Both the position numbers and the translations under genes were made by a program. The notes below the pieces were generated by a model. That model saw only the letters and a list, made by a program, of their open reading frames with translations, did no database searches and had not been told where the DNA came from. A stretch of 64,000 nucleotides of DNA from Syngnathus acus (lineage: Eukaryota; Chordata; Actinopteri; Syngnathiformes; Syngnathidae): the NCBI RefSeq assembly GCF_901709675.1, contig NC_051088.1, forward strand, positions 15,180,193 through 15,244,192. The letters run 5' to 3'. Positions 24,084 through 36,641 of the stretch are shown here, piece after piece (the first letter of the stretch is position 1; the number at the start of each line of letters is the position of its first letter).

Positions 24084-26012
24084 CTCCGCTGGTGACTAAC
24101 ACAAGCAAAGTCGAGAACCCCAAAACTGGGTCAAAGCTGACTTGAATTCACAAAAGATTCCTTTGAAATAAGCGGTCAAAGCATGTTTTCTGAAAATAAG
24201 GGGCATCGTGGAACTGCGCGAGACTGTGTGAAGTAAAATTCTAGCCTGAGGAAGAAAGCTAGTCCCAATTTTTGACAATACAAAGAAGGTAAGACGGGCA
24301 CTAAGAAGATTCTCCAGTGACTCTGATGCAAAAAAATAACGGGGGGAGGAGAAGGGGCTCCAGATCAGCTGTGATGCAATTTCAGACCCGCCCCCAAGCT
24401 TTAGTTTTAAACAAGAAAATAGCGCTCCGTCACCGCCATCTTGGCTCAATAATCGAGCCGCTTCAATGTGATACAGATGACTCAGGAGCCACCGTGTCGA
24501 GATAGTTTCCTAGCAAAATTGACCACGTGGGAGACACGCCCACTCAACAGTGGGACGTTTTATTGGCTGGCCGTGGCACCGGCCTCCACAATTAGCTTAT
24601 TCCATTGGTTTGTGATGATGTCAACGAACAAGCTCCCCGCCTTCTATTTGCGGCGATTGCGCGCCCCTCTGAAACCCCTCGAAGACCCAATTGGTTTAGA
24701 AAAAACACGTGGTTATCCTAACCAAACATAAAGCTGAAATGGAAACGGCGCTACAAGAAAATGCCTGAAAAATAAAAGTTTATTTAAATAACGCAGCACG
24801 TTTTTGTCTATGTTTGAAACACGGGATCGTGTCAATATTAAAAAAAAGTTATTTATATGATTCAATTGATTTCTTTTACGTATTTTACCAGTTTACACGT
24901 GCATATCGGCACTCAAATAGTTTTATTTTGACAACCTTATTCGGACGTTATTTATAACACGTACGCTGAATTGATTCGAGACAAAACAATAACAGAATCT
25001 GACATTTGGATCCCAATGCGTTTCTCAACGATACAATGTTACAGTGTAGCTTCTCCAAATTATTTTTCTAATGGTCGCTTTTTCCACAGTCTTGGTTTGG
25101 TCGCTTATTAAAAAAAAAAAAAAAAAAGACAACCTCAAGGAAGCAACTGGTAGCTAGCACGCGATGCTGTCACCAGATCGTTCTTATTTTAATCCAAAGC
25201 ATATTTTTTTGCATGTTTTACACCGTGAGAAATGAGGTAGCTGCTGTCGTAATGGTGAGGGTTCTTGCCCTGTGTGCACTTTAACATTTCTCAGGTAGGT
25301 TATCCATCACTTCCTTTCTCTTCTAACTTTAATTTACCATCCTGTTGAATCATTTTACGTGCACTTTTTCCTTATGTGGACTTACATCACTTTATATTAA
25401 TTGTGTAAAAAGTGTTCAAGGTACCTATTTGATGATTTATTTTTCCTCTTTATTCTTTTTATTCATACATCCTGACATCTTGTCTTCCTTTGCTGATACA
25501 TACTTCCTTTGTTTCCACTTCGACTCCTGCATTGTTTCCTTTCAGACATGAAATTTCCTCCCGGCATCTTTCCCCTCCTGACCTCCTTTCTTCCCTCTTT
25601 CTTTCCTTCTCTCATTCCTGCCTTTGCTGACTTTTTTTTCTGCATTTCCTTTTTACCTCAACCCTTCCATTTAATATCTGCTTCTTTTGTCTTTTCTTAC
25701 TGACCTATTTTCTTCCTTCCTTCATACTTCCCATCTTCCCATGGACCTACCTTTTATTTTGCATCCTTCCTTTTTTACTTTAATTCACTTTTCTGCCTTC
25801 CATCCTTTGGTATCTGCACCAAACCTCCTTTCTTTGTTATAGCCTCAAAAGATTTGCCATTAACATTGGTACTTAAAAAAATAGGCCCACTAACTATACA
25901 GTATTTGTACAATTAATGTAACATTTCAAAGGTTGCTGTACGCCTTTACTTGCAGTTAATTTCTCTTCTTGACTTTTTCCCCAGTAGGAGGGACAAGCAA
26001 GGCCAAGTTGGC
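24084..26012. other. Bidirectional promoter region of gpr137c and txndc16, plus txndc16 5' intron
   Basis: The gpr137c and txndc16 start codons are 1.9 kb apart and divergent. The 24,430-24,700 stretch holds a YY1-type CCGCCATCTTGGC (24434-24446), an E-box CCACGTGG (24523-24530) and several CCAAT/ATTGG boxes (about 24562, 24603, 24688), consistent with a shared TATA-less promoter. An acceptor TTTTTCCCCAG at 25984 precedes the txndc16 start exon, so its first exon is non-coding and lies upstream. The 25,300-25,830 part of that 5' intron is strongly pyrimidine-rich on the plus strand. Confidence 0.55.
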
Positions 26013-29000
26013 ATGATGTGGCTGCGTGTGACTTTCCTGCTGCTGTGCACAAGTGCCGTTGGATGCACAGACATATTCAACACGTCAGGCCTGCTCCTAG
26101 AATTCACAGCTGTGGACCTTTATGAAAAAATGAATTCTGGAAAGATGATCTTCATCTATTTTGAAAATCAAGGTACTGCAGTGTTCTTACTAAACCAAGC
26201 CGCTTATTCCTGCCAATTATGATTTGTGTCTTTCTTCCTGTTCTTTTCTGTTGTTAGTCTCCCAAAGCATCTCTCTCTTCTTGGGGGAATTGAAAAAGTC
26301 TGCAGATGTTCTGAAAGATTATGGAATACTAGTGGGCAAGGTAACGCATAATGTCATGCGCCTTAAATACCAAGGATGGGTGGAAATATACAGACTAGCA
26401 TTATTTGTGTGTTGGTATTGGGAATGGCTATGCCTGTGACATGAGTATCCATTTTTGTGTAGATCAACTGCAACAAGGAGATGGTTCCCACATACTGCAT
26501 GAAAGAAACGGCGCAGCATTCTGCTTTTCTTTTTAGGTATGTCGAGTGGAGGTATAGTGCCCAGTGCATAGTGGGTTAAAACTAGTCAAAATGATTTATT
26601 TCATTGGTGATGTTCAATTTTATTGAAGTCCAAATTTCTCTCTTTGAAGGGATGGTAAGGAGTTTGTGAATTTTGATTTGGACACTGTGTTTGACGTCAA
26701 CTCCATTGTCTCTGAAGTCTTGTTGTAAGTAAGCAAACAGTCCCTCAGGCTAAGTATAGTTTTTTTTATTCAAAATGTTTTATTTTCATTGTTGTTGTTT
26801 TAGTAATAGTGTGATTACCTTTTTCTTTTTTCCCTACAATCAACATCCCTAATCGTGTTTAATTTTTTCCCCTAAATAATTTTTCTTTCAAATATATAAT
26901 CACCTCTTCCTTTGGATCCCCATGCACACACAGTCACACTTGCAAATCTTTGTGTTTACCTGTCACACTTCTTGTTTCAGAATCAAGTTAAAGTCACGAT
27001 TTAGATTTGAACGAACAGTCTCTAATTTGCCTTTCAGTGCCATTTTACGCGACGAGGTCAAGTACGTGCATTCAGACGCCGACCTCTCGGTCATGGAGAA
27101 GTCAGTCAAGGGGAAGAAAGATATCGTGCTGTCTTATGTCAGTAGTCTTGGCACACAAGGTATAGACATCTTGGATCAAATATGGTGGACTGCTGGTTTA
27201 ATGCTATCAACCTTAACCTGCTGTGTCCGCATTACTTTAGAGCACAGATCAGTAATGGAGACTGCTTATGTGTATGGATCAAAGTATCAGTTCATCCTCA
27301 TAACCGGGGGCCCTGTCTTGAAGCATTTAGGGTATGTTTGTCTTCTCTTGTCACATTGGGAATGAAGAAAATGAATTGGAATTCTCTTTTTTGATTTACA
27401 ATAATCAAGTTGATTTCAATGACCGTCAGCGCCTCTCTGGTTCCCTTTCAGTGTCCACAGAGCCTCGCCGTTGTCTCGAGTGTGGTTCCTCCACTGTATG
27501 GCTCCCTACTCTGAGCGATGCCCTTTGACACCAATGAGGACACCACTGTCCACACTCAGCCTGCACACATTCCTGCAACTCATGGAGGCTCCGCTGTTGG
27601 TAACCAGGCTACTTTGCGTACTCACAAATGCTAAAAGAAAGCAACAAATCTTTAACAGACTTGTGATTCATTTGACTTTTTGTGTCTTTTCAATCACCAG
27701 GCGGAAGTGTACGAAGACCCTTCAGCTGTTGCAAGACCTCAATTCCCTTACCAGCAAACACCTCAGGTCTTTCTGTTCTCAAATTCTGAAACAGAGCAAC
27801 TTGACAGGGACACAGCCAACGCACTGGCCTGGAGGCTGAGAGGCATCGCCCTGCTGACGCTTGTGCACAGGTAAGATGCAAAGTTAGTGATCTTGTATCA
27901 TATTTTTGTGGTTAATTGGACCATTGGAAACGATTTCATGTGTTCTCAGGAAGAGCCCTGCCGTGAAAACTCCTGTTGAATATAACGTGGCTTACAGGTT
28001 GCCGGATAAGGTTTGATGATTATTTACAAGGTTACAGAATTAATTAAACTTGTATACTATAGTTCAGCCCTCTTTATTTACCGTGTTGCCTGTTTCACAC
28101 TTCTAGGGGTCTGAGGTCAAATATTTGACCTTGGACAACCTGGATGCGCTCTTGGAGCTCTTCCACCGTCATGAGGCAGATGAAATGCAAGATGAGGAGC
28201 TGGAAGGGGAAGAGTGTGATACTGAGGATAATGTTTCTAATGGTATTGTTGAAAAATTGAGATGAATGAAGAGAAGCAACAGAAGGATAACGAGGGAGAT
28301 CTTTTTTTCCCACTTTTGTCCTCAAGGGGATTTGGACGATGAGATCGTGGCATCTGTCTATGAGAACCGAGGCCACTTGGTGCATATGGACTCCATTACC
28401 CAACTGACGTCTGACGACTTCCCCAATGCAGTTGCTCAAAGCGGCCTCACAGTGGTGCTTTTCTACCTTAAATGTATGTTTCGGTCCCATGGTTACGCAG
28501 ATACAAAATATATTTTGACAAGAACTTTGTTAATGGGAAGTACTTGAGACAAGGAAAAAAAATGTCACTCTGGTATGGATAAAGATGTTTTTTACTGTTT
28601 GCATACAACTCCCCCAATTTTATTTCGTGCTTATTTGGACAGGGACAAATGCCACAACATATACAAATGGAAAAACAATCTCTAATACACAGCATTTATA
28701 GTTGATGCTAATGCCTTTCTGTGGGGTAAAACCTTTATGGTTTGCTAATTGTAGTTTCTAATACTACCACCAGGGGACGCTGTATCAACGGCCTTCTTCA
28801 GCTCATTTACAGAAGTGGCAGAGACGCTTGCAGGTAATTACTACGAGCTGACAGACTGGCATGTGTTTTTGACTCCCAAACACGTAAATATGCGTGGGCT
28901 CATTTACATTCCCATGTTGAAGCCGCTTTTTACTGCCACATGTTCTAGATGCTGGCGTCGTCGATGTTCACATGAGCGCAGTGGATTGTGGAGAATGGAC

Positions 29001-32000
29001 CGACCTCTGCGCTGCTCAGCCTGTCGGCTCCCGCCCAGTCCCATTCAAGCCAATCACTGCTTTCCCAAGTGTCCTGCTGCTCAGCCCTCAGGAGCTGATT
29101 CAGGAGTACAGAGGCATGCTGGGATGTGAGCCGCTACTTCGCTTCATTTTGCTGTGAGATGCTACACTATGACTTCTCTTATTTTGTGTATTGAATGAAA
29201 GGCAAAGGTGAAAAGATAGTTTGGAATCTCTTAGAAAGATAGAATGTAAAAGTTTCTCAAATTGTTTTAATTTCAATTCACTTATATTCTTTATCCTCTA
29301 GCTAAAATGACAACATCTGATGGAGTCACTTACAGTAGTAATAGTAGAAGTACTCGTACTCTATGCTTTTTTTCTGCATAAGTGCCTTCTGGTTGCCATA
29401 ACAGAAGGAGGAGCAGCACAATGAATCGGACTGCAGTATTAAATCTTGATGCACACATTCTTTAATACTTTCCATTTTATTTGTTATGAAAAAGCAATTT
29501 TTGGTACCATCTCTGCCAAATTGAAATGAACAAAACCATTTAGCAAGAATCATGATGTAGACAATGTGTTTAGTGGACCATCAAATATGATGTCCTTGGC
29601 TTTAGGTTTGACAAAAGTGCTCTAAGGCTCACTAAAATATCAACATCTCAGCGGATGCCTTTCATAGATGAAGCAAATGTAACGCTATCAGAAGACTTTC
29701 GAAGAAAGCTGAGGGAAAACTGCATCTCAAAGGAATGTTTGTCTTGGACATCATTGCAGATGTGATAAAGCACCATGACTCCACAGAATGTGTGTGTGTG
29801 TGTGTGTGTGTTGAGGGCCATTAAAGATATCTTCGCCACCCCAAATAAACACACACAGGAAGCATATTATGTGCTGAGCTGTGCATAAATGTACAGAAAT
29901 AGTTGATGGAGGGGTTTTTAGTTTGAGAGAAAACACTGGTGCCGACTCACTTCCTGCATTGCGCAATTCATACGGGTGTTTCTTGATCTTGAAATTATGT
30001 CCAAGGATGTAAGGGGAGGAAAGTGATGACATTTTTGAGGGCCCGTGACAGAAAGGTGCCCTAGAAACTAGCATTTTTGTTATTGAAGGAGTGAGGCCCA
30101 AAGTAATCAACTTTTCATGGGCTGACTTGTGTCCGTATGTCCATTGTCCTTCAACCAGGAGCCGGCCGGCCTCTCCCCAGATATTGTCTACTCAGCAGGA
30201 AGTGACATCATTCCTTCACGTGACGCCTCATCATGAGCTAGCAGGCTTTATCCCTGACAGAATAGTCGGACTGTTTAGTTTGCATGCACATACAGGTAAT
30301 AGATCGATTGTGTGATTAGTCTGTATAGATAACCATGAACTCAGAAATGAAGCTCAAACCATGTCATGTCTCTGATTATGTTAGCAGGTCTGTCAGCTTT
30401 TAATGAAGCGGCAAAGTCATTGCGAGGGAGGGTGCTGAGTGCCCTGCTGACAGATGTGCTGGCACAAGAATGGTAGGCGCTGTGAATTGTTCCTCTTTTT
30501 CAAGGTTGTCTGCAACTATTAAATTCCACTGCTTCTTAAAAAAATCCACTAGAAATCTTTATGGGAAAAACACAAAACCAAAACACCAAAAACTCAAAAG
30601 GCCTGTCTAAAATGCTGGCAACAAAAGTGAATACACCAGCAGCATTCCTAGATCTGTTTTTCAAAAACAACCCCTTGACTTGTGAGACCTATTAAGGTGT
30701 ACTCACTTTTGTTTTGTTGAGGTATTAGGAAATGGAAAATCATACAGTCGTAGAGTCATTTATCAGACACTTTTTTATGTGTGTGTTTGTATTCATATGT
30801 ACTTTGTAGGGCTGCCCACCTGTCGGTCAACCTTCCTGCCGTTTTAGTGTTTCCATCCTGGAAGAGAGACTTCCAGCCCTCTGTGTTGCCGCTGTTCGCT
30901 TCTGTCGATAACTTGGTCTCCCAGATTGACGCAGCACTGCTGCATCCTTTGGTAATTTAGATTTTAAACTTTGTGACCATGTCTGTCTTTGTGAAGAAAG
31001 GTTGATGCTCTGTGGGAGTGACGTGCTACTAAAATAGTGCCACAATGAGCTTTAGAAGTAAATCTGGTATCGAGCTGCCTTTTTTTATTGTCTGGTATTT
31101 TTTTTTGCACAGAACACCACAAAGTTTGAGCATTGCTGCTAAGGTTATAAAAAGATGAATAATTTTTTTGCATTTTCTTTCTCCCACCTTCACATGACTG
31201 ACTTCAGCCTGAACTGACAGTGGAAAACCTGCCATCCTTCCTCAGCTTGGGAAAAGCTCTTCTTCTGCTTTTTGTCGGAGAAGAGGAAGACGAGATCGGT
31301 CTGAGGCAGAACAAGGCGCTGCTGGAGGAGATGAAAGGCGTGCTGGAATTGGGAGGCGAGAGAATGGAGCCATACTTGACCTGCTGGATCCATCTGTATG
31401 TTTTATTTACATTCTACAGTATTATATGTTTACATTTTGTTAATTGTGTTTATTAGTGAACATTGGACCTTAATCATACATTCTTAAAATCTGTGTGTCG
31501 GAACATTGGCTTTTAAGACGCCCAATGGCTTTCACCGGAAGCAATGTGATATGAATGGACCGTAAATCAGCGAGATAATGTTTGTATATCTTATAATATA
31601 TCTTTAGCCCTGCGAAGGGCTCGGGCTCTCTTGGTAATGACTAGCCGCTTGTTATTACCAGGGTGACAAATACAGAATATGCCCGCGACCGTAATTAAAT
31701 CTTACAGGGGGCATAGAAGTTTTCCTTGGTGTAGGTAGGGCCAGTGCAGTGCTCTAAGTGGTGATATGTTCTAGTGTTTTGGTAAATTCAAATTAGGGAA
31801 ATATTTTGTTTCCTCTCAAACCACAAAGCATAAAGGCTTTAAATTCCGTCTCTATTACAAAAATGCTCAATTTAAAGTGAAAATGCATATTTATGGTTGG
31901 AATTCTCTTATTGGGAATCCTTCTAGACCAAAAATAAGTGTGCGCCAGTAAAAAAGTTGTTTCGAGCCCAAAAAATATTAATCCGCATAACAAAATAGGT

Positions 32001-33402
32001 CATTTACCCACCCAATTTCGATCTGCATGCATCAGTTAGACATGCTTCAGAGAAAATAGACCTATGGTGCCAGTCGTCTGCCTAAAACAACATTCATTGT
32101 GCAAGGTCGTCATGTTTGAAGGACAGTTGACAGCGAATACTCACCGTGAGCTTTGATAGGTTGTTTAGCTACAACATTTTGAACAGTGCACGGAGGAAAA
32201 AACAGAGATGCGTCATTGTATCAAGAGGTCAAAATTGTAGCAAAGATTATCTATCACCCGAAAGGGATGGCATCGTTCTGTCCAAATTATTAAAATATTG
32301 TAGAACAGTTCATTCATTTCTGTTGTTCATTTCAATCTCTTTTGTTATTCATATTTCACAAACAGAAAAATAGTAAACACATTTTATTGCAGTGGTCGCA
32401 CTCCAGCTGGTATGTCAGTCCTGGGTTCATACCTGGGTTCCATGCCTCCTCTTCCTGCCCTGGTTCTCACCCATTTGCCCTCCGGACATGAAGTTTACGA
32501 GTATCCACCCAACACACCCATCACGGCCCAGTCTGTCCTGCAGTGGCTGCAAAGAGTGGAGGAAGCTAGAGAGTCCCCTGCAGGTACGGTTCCCAAAGTC
32601 TCACTCAGTTCCAGAGTCGATTCTCATAGCAGATGTGCACTTTAAAAGCTAAGAGAGCTGCTAATATGGACGGCCAAGCATTATCCAAAGAGCATTTTAC
32701 TTCTAATGTGTACTGTCCCACAACTAGGCCATTAAACTAATAATAGATGGTATTTTGCAATAAGTCAGCAACTCTGTCATTAAGCTTGCAGCGGAACAGA
32801 ATTCCGAATAGCTGGCCCCATTTAGCTTCTCTGCCTCTTGTAATGGCTCGGAAATGCTTTTCCAGACCCATTAAAGTAAAACTTTAATTGTGCCTACTGT
32901 GAGTGTGGACTCAGCGCCTAAGTGCAATGTGTTGTTGTTTGTACCATAATCAACTTAATGTGTGGCAACACGTTCCTTGTACTGTGCTCACCACCGAACT
33001 TATTACTTGGAAAGCAATGTGAATATTTTTCTCAGGCACTTTTCACTTACATTACATTACCATGGCTACCATTATAGTCACTAAATGCAACCTCACAATG
33101 GTATATTTTCAATATTATTGTATTTTCTTTTTAGGTGGAACCAATATTTGAATTATCACATACTTCAGATTTAATTGATTCATTGGTCTCCGTCTGCAGG
33201 GATGTTAGGGAAAGATGACTGGCCTCCCTCCGTTGAGTTCTATGACTTTCTGAAAATCATGGACGAGGAGGAGCCCGGCTTTGCAAAACAACGTGGTCCT
33301 AAAAAGCAGGAAAAAGAAGTGGAGATGGATGAAGCAGGGTTGAACGTGGAGGAAGCAACAACAGATTCCTCCTACCGCACGCCCCATCACTCTGAGTTAT
33401 GA
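26013..33402 (+). CDS. txndc16: Thioredoxin domain-containing protein 16 / ERp90 (19 coding exons, 825 aa)
   Basis: ER-luminal glycoprotein of the PDI superfamily (ERp90), built of thioredoxin-like folds. Exons: 26013-26172, 26258-26340, 26463-26536, 26650-26724, 27038-27159, 27241-27331, 27452-27599, 27701-27870, 27950-28010, 28107-28242, 28327-28473, 28774-28833, 28949-29153, 30159-30295, 30388-30472, 30810-30951, 31208-31395, 32393-32583, 33200-33402. The joined frame is fully open and has the same length as I recall for the human protein (825 aa). A signal peptide begins MMWLRVTFLLLC. Conserved blocks include LKDYGILVGKINC, EHRSVMETAYVYGSKYQF, a thioredoxin-like domain in exons 11-13 (TVVLFYLKWDAV; MSAVDCGEWTDLC) and PELTVENLPSFL. 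No CxxC redox motif is seen, so it is not a classical oxidoreductase. An acidic linker (exon 10) precedes the central domain. The exon 13 donor is at 29153 (CT|GTGAGA), giving GMLGCEPLLRFILLSRP; an earlier candidate at 29125 would break the frame. The C-terminus is HSEL, possibly an ER-retrieval signal. Confidence 0.95.
29789..29811. repeat. (TG)n microsatellite in txndc16 intron 13
   Basis: Short uninterrupted TG run within the 1.0-kb intron between txndc16 exons 13 and 14. Confidence 0.85.
30614..30715. mobile_element. Short MITE-like inverted repeat in txndc16 intron 15
   Basis: ACAAAAGTGAATACACC (30621-30637) and GGTGTACTCACTTTTGT (about 30697-30713) are inverted copies about 60 bp apart. 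They resemble termini seen on small DNA transposons in fish. The family is not certain and no target-site duplication was established. Confidence 0.45.
31606..31660. other. Two adjacent hairpins in a txndc16 intron
   Basis: AGCCCT-GCGA-AGGGCT (31606-31621) is a perfect stem with a GNRA-type loop. It is followed by TGGTAATGAC / GTTATTACCA (31632-31641 and 31651-31660), a 10-bp stem with one G-U pair and a 9-nt loop. I cannot assign the pair to any known RNA family; it may be chance or a repeat relic. Confidence 0.35.
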
Positions 33403-33953
33403 CAAATCATTTACAGGTGATTCCATAATAGTAACATTCAATGCCCAGTGCTTGAGAGGTTAGTACTCGGTCAACTGTGATTGTATATTAATTGTATTTA
33501 AAAGTGAAATACATCTAAACGGTACTTAACAAATGCATTTTACTAGATTTAAATTTTTTTTAAAAAAAAAGCAGTAACATTATGTACTGTTTGATCGTTT
33601 AATTTAGTGATTTTTGCCATACCACTAGAGGGAGCCTGTGTATTACACAGGATATTTTAATCGCCAGGATTATTTTTCAGAATTATACTTTGGTATTTTT
33701 GTATTGCTGTATAAAAAAAAACTACATGGGCGGTTTGGTTGAGGAGCATGCTTTCACTAAATCACCCAAATTCCAGTGCCCTTATATTAAGGTATGTCTT
33801 GTAAATTATAGTTCTTACTGTAAACTCTTCTGTAATTGCAAACAAACCTATCGCATAGGCTCAATTTGTTAAAGGACACCCTTAAAGTGTCCAGTTTCAA
33901 CATGGTAATAAAATCATGTCAATATTTGTTTAAATATCACACAGGATTCTATT

Positions 33954-33982
33954 TGTGTGTGTGTCTGTGTGTGTGTGTGTGG
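33954..33982. repeat. (TG)n microsatellite downstream of txndc16
   Basis: TG run with a single C interruption, about 45 bp after the likely polyadenylation signal. Confidence 0.85.
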
Positions 33983-34522
33983 TAGCTGTTTTTTGTTGTT
34001 GTTGTTTTGCATTTGAAGTTTCAATGTGCAATCGCTTGGGTAAACAACTATGTGGTTCATTCAGATACTTGCAGCATTTTGCAGGTTTCTATTAGTTATG
34101 CACTGTACTTATTTTTGACAGATTTGAAGTTAAACAGTCCAAAATTAAATTCTTCCTTACTGATGTCAGAGTTCAGCTTTCTGGCTGATGCTAAAGTTTA
34201 GTGCATGATGAGAGTTGGATTAGAACGCTCCTTCACTCTCTGGCCACTTTTAGGAACAATTGAAGAGTCCAAATATATGCACTGTATCCAAGATTCCAAC
34301 TTTATGCTTGATTTTCCTTGACGCTGTCAGAGAGGTATTCACGTTACAGTATGTTTATTATTGCGGAGTGGGCCACCGCTGCTCTTAATTCTTCAATGTC
34401 AATCTCAAGAAGGCTTTTTCCAATGTGCAGGTGGGCTAATTCTTGGACAACGCACTCTTTACGTTTACGTTTCGTGACAAGAGAGGGATGAAAACTTGAC
34501 CTCTGATTCTCAGAAAGTGTGC

Positions 34523-34677
34523 CTTATTTACATACCAGTTCTTCCTGTGCTTGCCTAGGTTTTTCCCAGTTAGTTGTCCATATGTGCCCTTTGACTAATC
34601 TGGTTGTTGTTATTGCTCATGGAAATAATTACTGAAAACACATATAGGGAAATAAACATGGATTTGATAATTTTGTT
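34523..34677 (+). repeat. Chimeric duplication: segment A (34523-34594) fused to segment B (34594-34677)
   Basis: Bases 34523-34594 match 37424-37495 (72 bp, two mismatches) and bases 34594-34677 match 36558-36641 (84 bp, no mismatch). The two pieces are directly joined here but lie about 0.8 kb apart, in the opposite order, downstream. All copies have the same orientation. Confidence 0.9.
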
Positions 34678-36557
34678 AAAACTGTCATCCTTGACAGTCA
34701 GCCCCAGAACGACTAAGCGCTTGAGCCTTAAATTAGAACGAAATGCACGTTGCCTCAGTATGGGTTGACTCTGACTGAGGTTTTCGTGCTAGACAAACCC
34801 ATACAATTACCCAAATCACCTTGTGTGCAGCGGCAGGCCCTCTGATTAATGGCCAATAATAAAAAGTCACTAAATATAGCCACAATGTCATTTAGTCGGA
34901 GCAGAGAAACCTGCGTAGGCATTTGTTATGCAAATTAGCGGCACTGCCACAATGGGGTGTAACTTTCCAACGGTTCTTCTCACAGACACGTTTTTAAAAT
35001 TAGCCAGATAATAGATCGACTTGGTGTATTGCACCATTAATGGCAGTGCGGGCCAATTTACCATATACCTTACATAATGAGGGACAATGTCGCAGTCATT
35101 TCACCATTTACCTGAGCCAATTTGGAATCAGGGCTAATAAACACAATTTCTTAAAGCTAATTCCTTTCAGTAAACACACATATCTCTTTTCAGGTCAATC
35201 TTCCCCCTTGGAGGGAACCACGGTGATTGAGCAGCAAATTTTAATCAGGAACATATTCTTACTCAACCTTCTCTTTTGATGACTTATTCCCATGGTACAC
35301 CTTGAAAGCTAGCAACATGCCATGTGTTGCTATTAACTAACTTTGAATGAAGCTTTCGCAACATGAGCATCCTAGTGAAACGAACCGTAGGCCCAACGAC
35401 AAAACAATGTGACAATATGGCGACATACGTTAGCTCCGGCTTCGCAAACATGGACCCAAATGAAATTTACCTTAAAACACTTAATGTGTTGTCAAGTTGA
35501 CAATGTGATGTTTTCTTTCGGTCAATATTTACCCATGCACTTCATTTATAGCTGCTAAACATACCAGTGGCAGCAAAACTATTAATACTTTTGTTTTTTA
35601 ATCATCTTTATCACTGCATCCCAAGTTTCTCTATTTTCCTATTGTAGCACATCTAGCTCGAATGTTAAATTGACAAGATACTTGATATTAACTGATCACA
35701 AAAGGCATCTTCTCAGAAGAGTGCAACCAGAGCGTATCCATTCACTGATCACATTTGCTGATTGAATTTAAAAAGCATTATTTTTTCCCTGTTTGACTGA
35801 GGCTAAGTAAGTTTCAGCAAGTGTAAGTGTACAGCACGGGTTGAAGAGGTTTAAATGATTGCTGCCTAAAAGAATAAATAAATAAAACAAAAACAAGCAG
35901 AAAGGAGGAGGGGGGGCAGAAAGAGGAAGAGCAGAGGTCAACATTCCTGCTGCTCTTTGGAGACTCAAGAGCAAAAGATGAGACATCATTCGTTAGCAAT
36001 TAGCAATGAATACAAAAAGTCAGCAAGACAAACATAACAGTTAGGGCACAAAGTAAAAGTTATTTGTATTTATAACTACAGCAGAGTGGGCCCAAGTTTT
36101 CATATATGTTAAGCATAAATTGTATCCCCCCCATTACACCAACCCCCCCCCCCGAAAAACGGCATCGATCTGTTCATCAGTAGGACTTATCTAACAGGCA
36201 AAGTGTGTTCTTCACTTTTACTGAGTGCAACCAGCACAAGCGGTGGTTTAAATTTAGACGTGTACTAAATAATACATCATAATAATCAGGATAATAATTA
36301 CTGTCATTAGTCACGGAGACACAACTCTCATCAAGTAATTTGATCTCCATTGAGAGCAGCACTAATGCTAATTACACAAAGGCATTTGTGTGCATTTGGG
36401 AGTCAAATCGTAGCATATGCGTAATAGTCAAGTCCCATGGCGACGATACCGCAAGGGTTTCCTGGAATAAAATGACATATTTGCTTTGCCAGACCTAAAC
36501 TTCCTTATTAAGGAAAAGAGGGGACATCTCAGGGGGATGAGTACTGTCCATGATTCA

Positions 36558-36641
36558 ACTAATCTGGTTGTTGTTATTGCTCATGGAAATAATTACTGAA
36601 AACACATATAGGGAAATAAACATGGATTTGATAATTTTGTT
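36558..36641 (+). repeat. Segment B, source-like copy
   Basis: Identical over 84 bp to 34594-34677, beginning ACTAATCTGGTTGTTG and ending ATAATTTTGTT. Flanks on both sides differ from the 34.6 kb copy. Confidence 0.9.

Noticed and set aside
25345-25830. Long pyrimidine tract with open frames
   Set aside because: Simple-sequence-like CTTCC/TTTGCTGA composition inside the txndc16 5' intron; the translation is low-complexity.
29126-29160. Apparent premature end (TGA) of a txndc16 exon
   Set aside because: The donor is CT|GTGAGA at 29153. Splicing to 30159 continues LLRFILLSRP in frame and matches the family, so there is no truncation.
30159-30295. Apparent stop codons in txndc16 exon 14
   Set aside because: They occur only in the wrong frames; with the two-base carry-over from exon 13 the exon is fully open.
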